From assembly GCA_031393505.1 (NCBI GenBank), contig JANMVX010000242.1, positions 44,059-108,058 on the forward strand: a stretch of 64,000 bases of DNA, given 5' to 3'. The DNA comes from JANYHF01 sp031393505 (GTDB lineage Bacteria; Pseudomonadota; Alphaproteobacteria; Rhizobiales; Hyphomicrobiaceae). Shown one piece after another: positions 62,229-64,000 of the stretch (positions within the stretch are counted from its first letter, which is position 1; each line of letters begins with the position of its first letter). Position numbers and translations under genes: made by a program. The notes under the pieces were generated by a model. The model was not told the origin of the DNA and ran no database searches. It saw only the letters and a list, made by a program, of their open reading frames with translations.

Positions 62229-62328
62229 GACGGCGGGGCCTCTTTGCCTGTGCGTAATGGGCCGCGCGGAAGGTCAGCGCAGCCCGATGGGTTGGCGTGT
62301 TGATAGCGCGAGTGCGGGCGGCGGGGAA

Positions 62329-62411
62329 GGGGACATGATGTTCAGGTTCGGCCGAAAACGGTCGCAAGACTGAACACAAGCGGTTGTGCCGAACCTGAAC
62401 TTCGTGTCCCC
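62329..62411. repeat. GGGGACA-type palindromic element
   Basis: Left arm 62329-62352 (GGGGACATGATGTTCAGG...) pairs with 62388-62411 at 22 of 24 positions. The two mismatched positions are the same as in the element at 7967, so both descend from one asymmetric parent. It lies upstream of the YfgM-like gene. Confidence 0.85.
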
Positions 62412-62429
62412 GGTGTTCGTTGCAAGACC

Positions 62430-62512
62430 GGGGACACGATGCTCATCGTCGGCGAGAGGTCGGAGGTTCATTTCGACGGCCGGAGATGGCCGACAATGAA
62501 CATCATGTCCCC
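62430..62512. repeat. GGGGACA-type palindromic element overlapping the DUF4167 stop
   Basis: Arms 62430-62453 and 62489-62512 match at 21 of 24 positions. Read on the minus strand the outer end GGGGACATGA encodes the last codons (Gly-Thr) and the TGA stop of the DUF4167 gene. It lies 18 bp from the preceding element in tandem. Confidence 0.85.
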
Positions 62513-63579
62513 GACGGCTCGTCACTGCTCGGTGGCGGCGGAACGACATCATTCCCGGCCGGCTGATCGCCGCCGAAGGGTGCATCCGGGGCGCCGAATT
62601 CGCGTTGGGCGCCGTCGTGCCGGGGCCGGCGGCGGCGGGCGCGCGGGGCGCGCGCTTCGGGAGACGCCGCAGCCTCGTCAACGCTTGGCTCCACCGCCTC
62701 AATCACCGGTCGGGGCGCTTCGAACGTGCTCGGTTGTTCGCCGTGGCCGTTGATCGGACGCGGCTGTTCGACCGGCCGTGGCTCAAAGGTGCGCGGCTCG
62801 TTGCTGCGGACATCGCCTCCGGCCTCAGCCGGACGGGCATCCTGATTACGGTTGTCCTGGTTCCGATTGTCGTTACCGCGGTTGTCGTTGCCCCGATTGT
62901 CGAAGTTGCGATTGTCGCGGTTGCGGTTGTCAAAACCGCGATTCTGGTAGCCGCGATCATTGCGGTCGGCGCCTTGAACGCGCGGCTCAAAATGCCGTGG
63001 TTCGCGCGGCTGGCGGTTGTCGAACGCGCGCGGCTCGTAGGGGCGGTTGTCGCGCTGGCGATTTTGGCCGTTGTCGCGATCCCGGAACCGTTGTTGATCG
63101 CGGTCGCGCTGACCTTGATAGCCTTGTGAGCGCGGTTGTTCCTGGGCTGGCGGCTCAAACGCGGCGGGTTGCTCATTGGACCCGCTTGGGCCCGAGCCAT
63201 TGTCGCCCGTCTGGTCGCCATCGCCGTCGTCGCCATCATCGTCGTCGTAGGACTCGCCCGGCAGCAGGTCGCCGTCATGGCGCGCCACGCGCTGGCCGGC
63301 GCCGTTGGCGGCCCCCGGCGAATCCAACTGAGCCGCCATGATGATGCGGTTGTAATGCTCGGCGTGTTGCAGATAATTCTCGCCAAGCACCAGATCGCCA
63401 GAGCCGATGGCGTCGCGCGCCAGCGTCATGTATTTCTCGGCGATGTGCTGGGCGGTGCCGCGGATTTTCACATCCGGTCCGGACGATTCAAAGCTGCGCG
63501 ATAGCGGGTTGGAGCCCTTGCGGCTCCCACTGCTGCGGCCACGGCCACGGCGGTTTTGCTGCTGCTGTCCCTGCCTCAT
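62503..63579 (-). CDS. DUF4167 domain protein with disordered Asn/Asp/Arg-rich region
   Basis: The protein has 358 residues. ATG 63579, preceded by GGGAG, matches the usual DUF4167 N-terminus (MRQGQQQQNRRGRGR); ATGs further out are rejected. The conserved domain covers about 15-75: NPLSRSFESSGPDVKIRG, then AQHIAEKYMTLARDA and ENYLQHAEHYNRIIMAA. After residue 100 there are many NRDNRNFDNRG-like repeats, then a Pro/Glu-rich section and a basic RRRRPRH patch. The family is alphaproteobacterial and may bind RNA, but its role is unproven. Its usual upstream neighbours prmC and prfA are not seen here. Confidence 0.88.
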   Translation of the reverse strand: MRQGQQQQNRRGRGRSSGSRKGSNPLSRSFESSGPDVKIRGTAQHIAEKYMTLARDAIGSGDLVLGENYLQHAEHYNRIIMAAQLDSPGAANGAGQRVARHDGDLLPGESYDDDDGDDGDGDQTGDNGSGPSGSNEQPAAFEPPAQEQPRSQGYQGQRDRDQQRFRDRDNGQNRQRDNRPYEPRAFDNRQPREPRHFEPRVQGADRNDRGYQNRGFDNRNRDNRNFDNRGNDNRGNDNRNQDNRNQDARPAEAGGDVRSNEPRTFEPRPVEQPRPINGHGEQPSTFEAPRPVIEAVEPSVDEAAASPEARAPRARRRRPRHDGAQREFGAPDAPFGGDQPAGNDVVPPPPSSDEPSGT

Positions 63580-63838
63580 AAGGCTCCCATTCATAACTGC
63601 TAGAGAAAATGAAGTGATTTCAATTGGATATCGTTCCGCGGCCGCTGGATCGAACCGTTTTGGAGGTCTCTGCCGGGCCTGACGCTGAGTCAAATTTTCG
63701 ACGCGGCCACGCTATGGAGCAATCGCTTGCCCCGTCCCGAAAACCGCAACGACAGACACGACCCTTGGTTTATCCAGCTCTCGATCAACATCGATGCGAA
63801 AACGGACGGCGCGGGTATTCGCCATCTGTCATGGGTGA

Positions 63839-64000
63839 CTGACGCATCAGTCGCATCCCAACTTCGTTCCGCTCACACAACTCACATTCATCGAGAGGTT
63901 TGGACGTCTGAATGCCGAGGAGCCTGACGGTAACTGCCCGTACTGCTCTGGACGCCTGCCTTCCTGGCAAACGCTTACTCGACATCACGTTGATCCGATG
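63839..64000 (+). CDS. HNH-type protein, 3' end outside window, start uncertain
   Basis: In this frame the DNA encodes THQSHPNFVPLTQLTFIERF, then GRLNAEEPDGNCPYCSGRLP and TRHHVDPM at the window edge. The CPYC pair followed by HHVDP fits the beginning of an HNH nuclease-like zinc-finger fold. No ATG, GTG or TTG is visible in frame before the conserved part; a nearby ATG at 63831 is followed by TGA after three codons, which may mean a frameshift or a start further upstream that was disrupted. It is divergent from DUF4167. Function cannot be judged from this fragment. Confidence 0.4.
   Translation, partial: MTHQSHPNFVPLTQLTFIERFGRLNAEEPDGNCPYCSGRLPSWQTLTRHHVDPM

Noticed and set aside
1..64000. 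CRISPR array, prophage or complete insertion sequence
   Set aside because: I found no regularly spaced repeats, no integrase or structural phage genes and no transposase frame. The repeats present are short palindromes without coding capacity.

Overview
The window (about 62% GC by eye) looks like chromosomal DNA of an alphaproteobacterium, most likely Hyphomicrobiales (Rhizobiales). Support comes from an RGRGR-type DUF4167 protein, a folE / IscU-like scaffold / cupin / yidD neighbourhood, lexA with an alphaproteobacterial GAAC-N7-GAAC SOS box next to comEC and gltX, an alphaproteobacterial NAD kinase, and dispersed GTCATCCCGGC-type and ~200-bp repeats. I see no rRNA, tRNA, CRISPR array, prophage or transposase gene.

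Layout. 1-6.3 kb: partial hydrolase, secreted proteins of unknown role, nudC, a DUF5671 pair and a lytic transglycosylase. 6.3-12.9 kb: nadK, a VOC protein, an EF-G-like GTPase, a lower-GC pair ending in a HEPN-like protein, a DUF4304-like protein and trhO. 13-18.1 kb: a surface-polysaccharide patch with a frameshifted acyltransferase, an Asp-box (BNR) secreted protein and a frameshifted O-antigen ligase. 18.4-20.5 kb: yidD, cupin, Fe-S scaffold, folE.

20.9-37 kb is a catabolic/transport region. Cluster I is a ribose-type ABC importer co-transcribed with a Gfo/Idh/MocA dehydrogenase resembling levoglucosan dehydrogenase and a TIM-barrel isomerase, opposed by a ROK regulator and a binding protein that has lost its signal peptide. 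Cluster II is an enolase-superfamily enzyme, a GntR/FCD regulator with two CTAT-N3-ATAG palindromes, a truncated second copy of that regulator, another ribose-type importer and a membrane desaturase-like di-iron enzyme. 36.7-41.6 kb holds catB-catC-catA plus a LivK-type binding protein, a LysR regulator and only a stub of pcaD, so catechol could be taken to 3-oxoadipate enol-lactone by local genes but no further. 41.8-43 kb contains decaying genes: an NTF2-like gene with a stop at codon 2 and a deleted YCII gene.

43-64 kb is mainly housekeeping: patatin, MFS, lexA, comEC, gltX, MFS, GST, a metal-site-less M24 protein, ubiB, a serralysin-like RTX protease, pyrE, rhomboid, an AT-rich two-gene membrane island, bamB with its TPR partner, DUF4167, and the start of an HNH-type gene at the right edge.

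The strongest unexplained signal is a set of short palindromic elements. At least six have GGGGACA or GGTGTCAG termini. One (61396-61485) sits in frame inside the bamB signal peptide, and removing exactly 90 nt restores a normal lipoprotein leader. Another overlaps the stop codon of the DUF4167 gene. A separate perfect 41-bp inverted repeat supplies the stop codons of both gltX and the convergent MFS gene.
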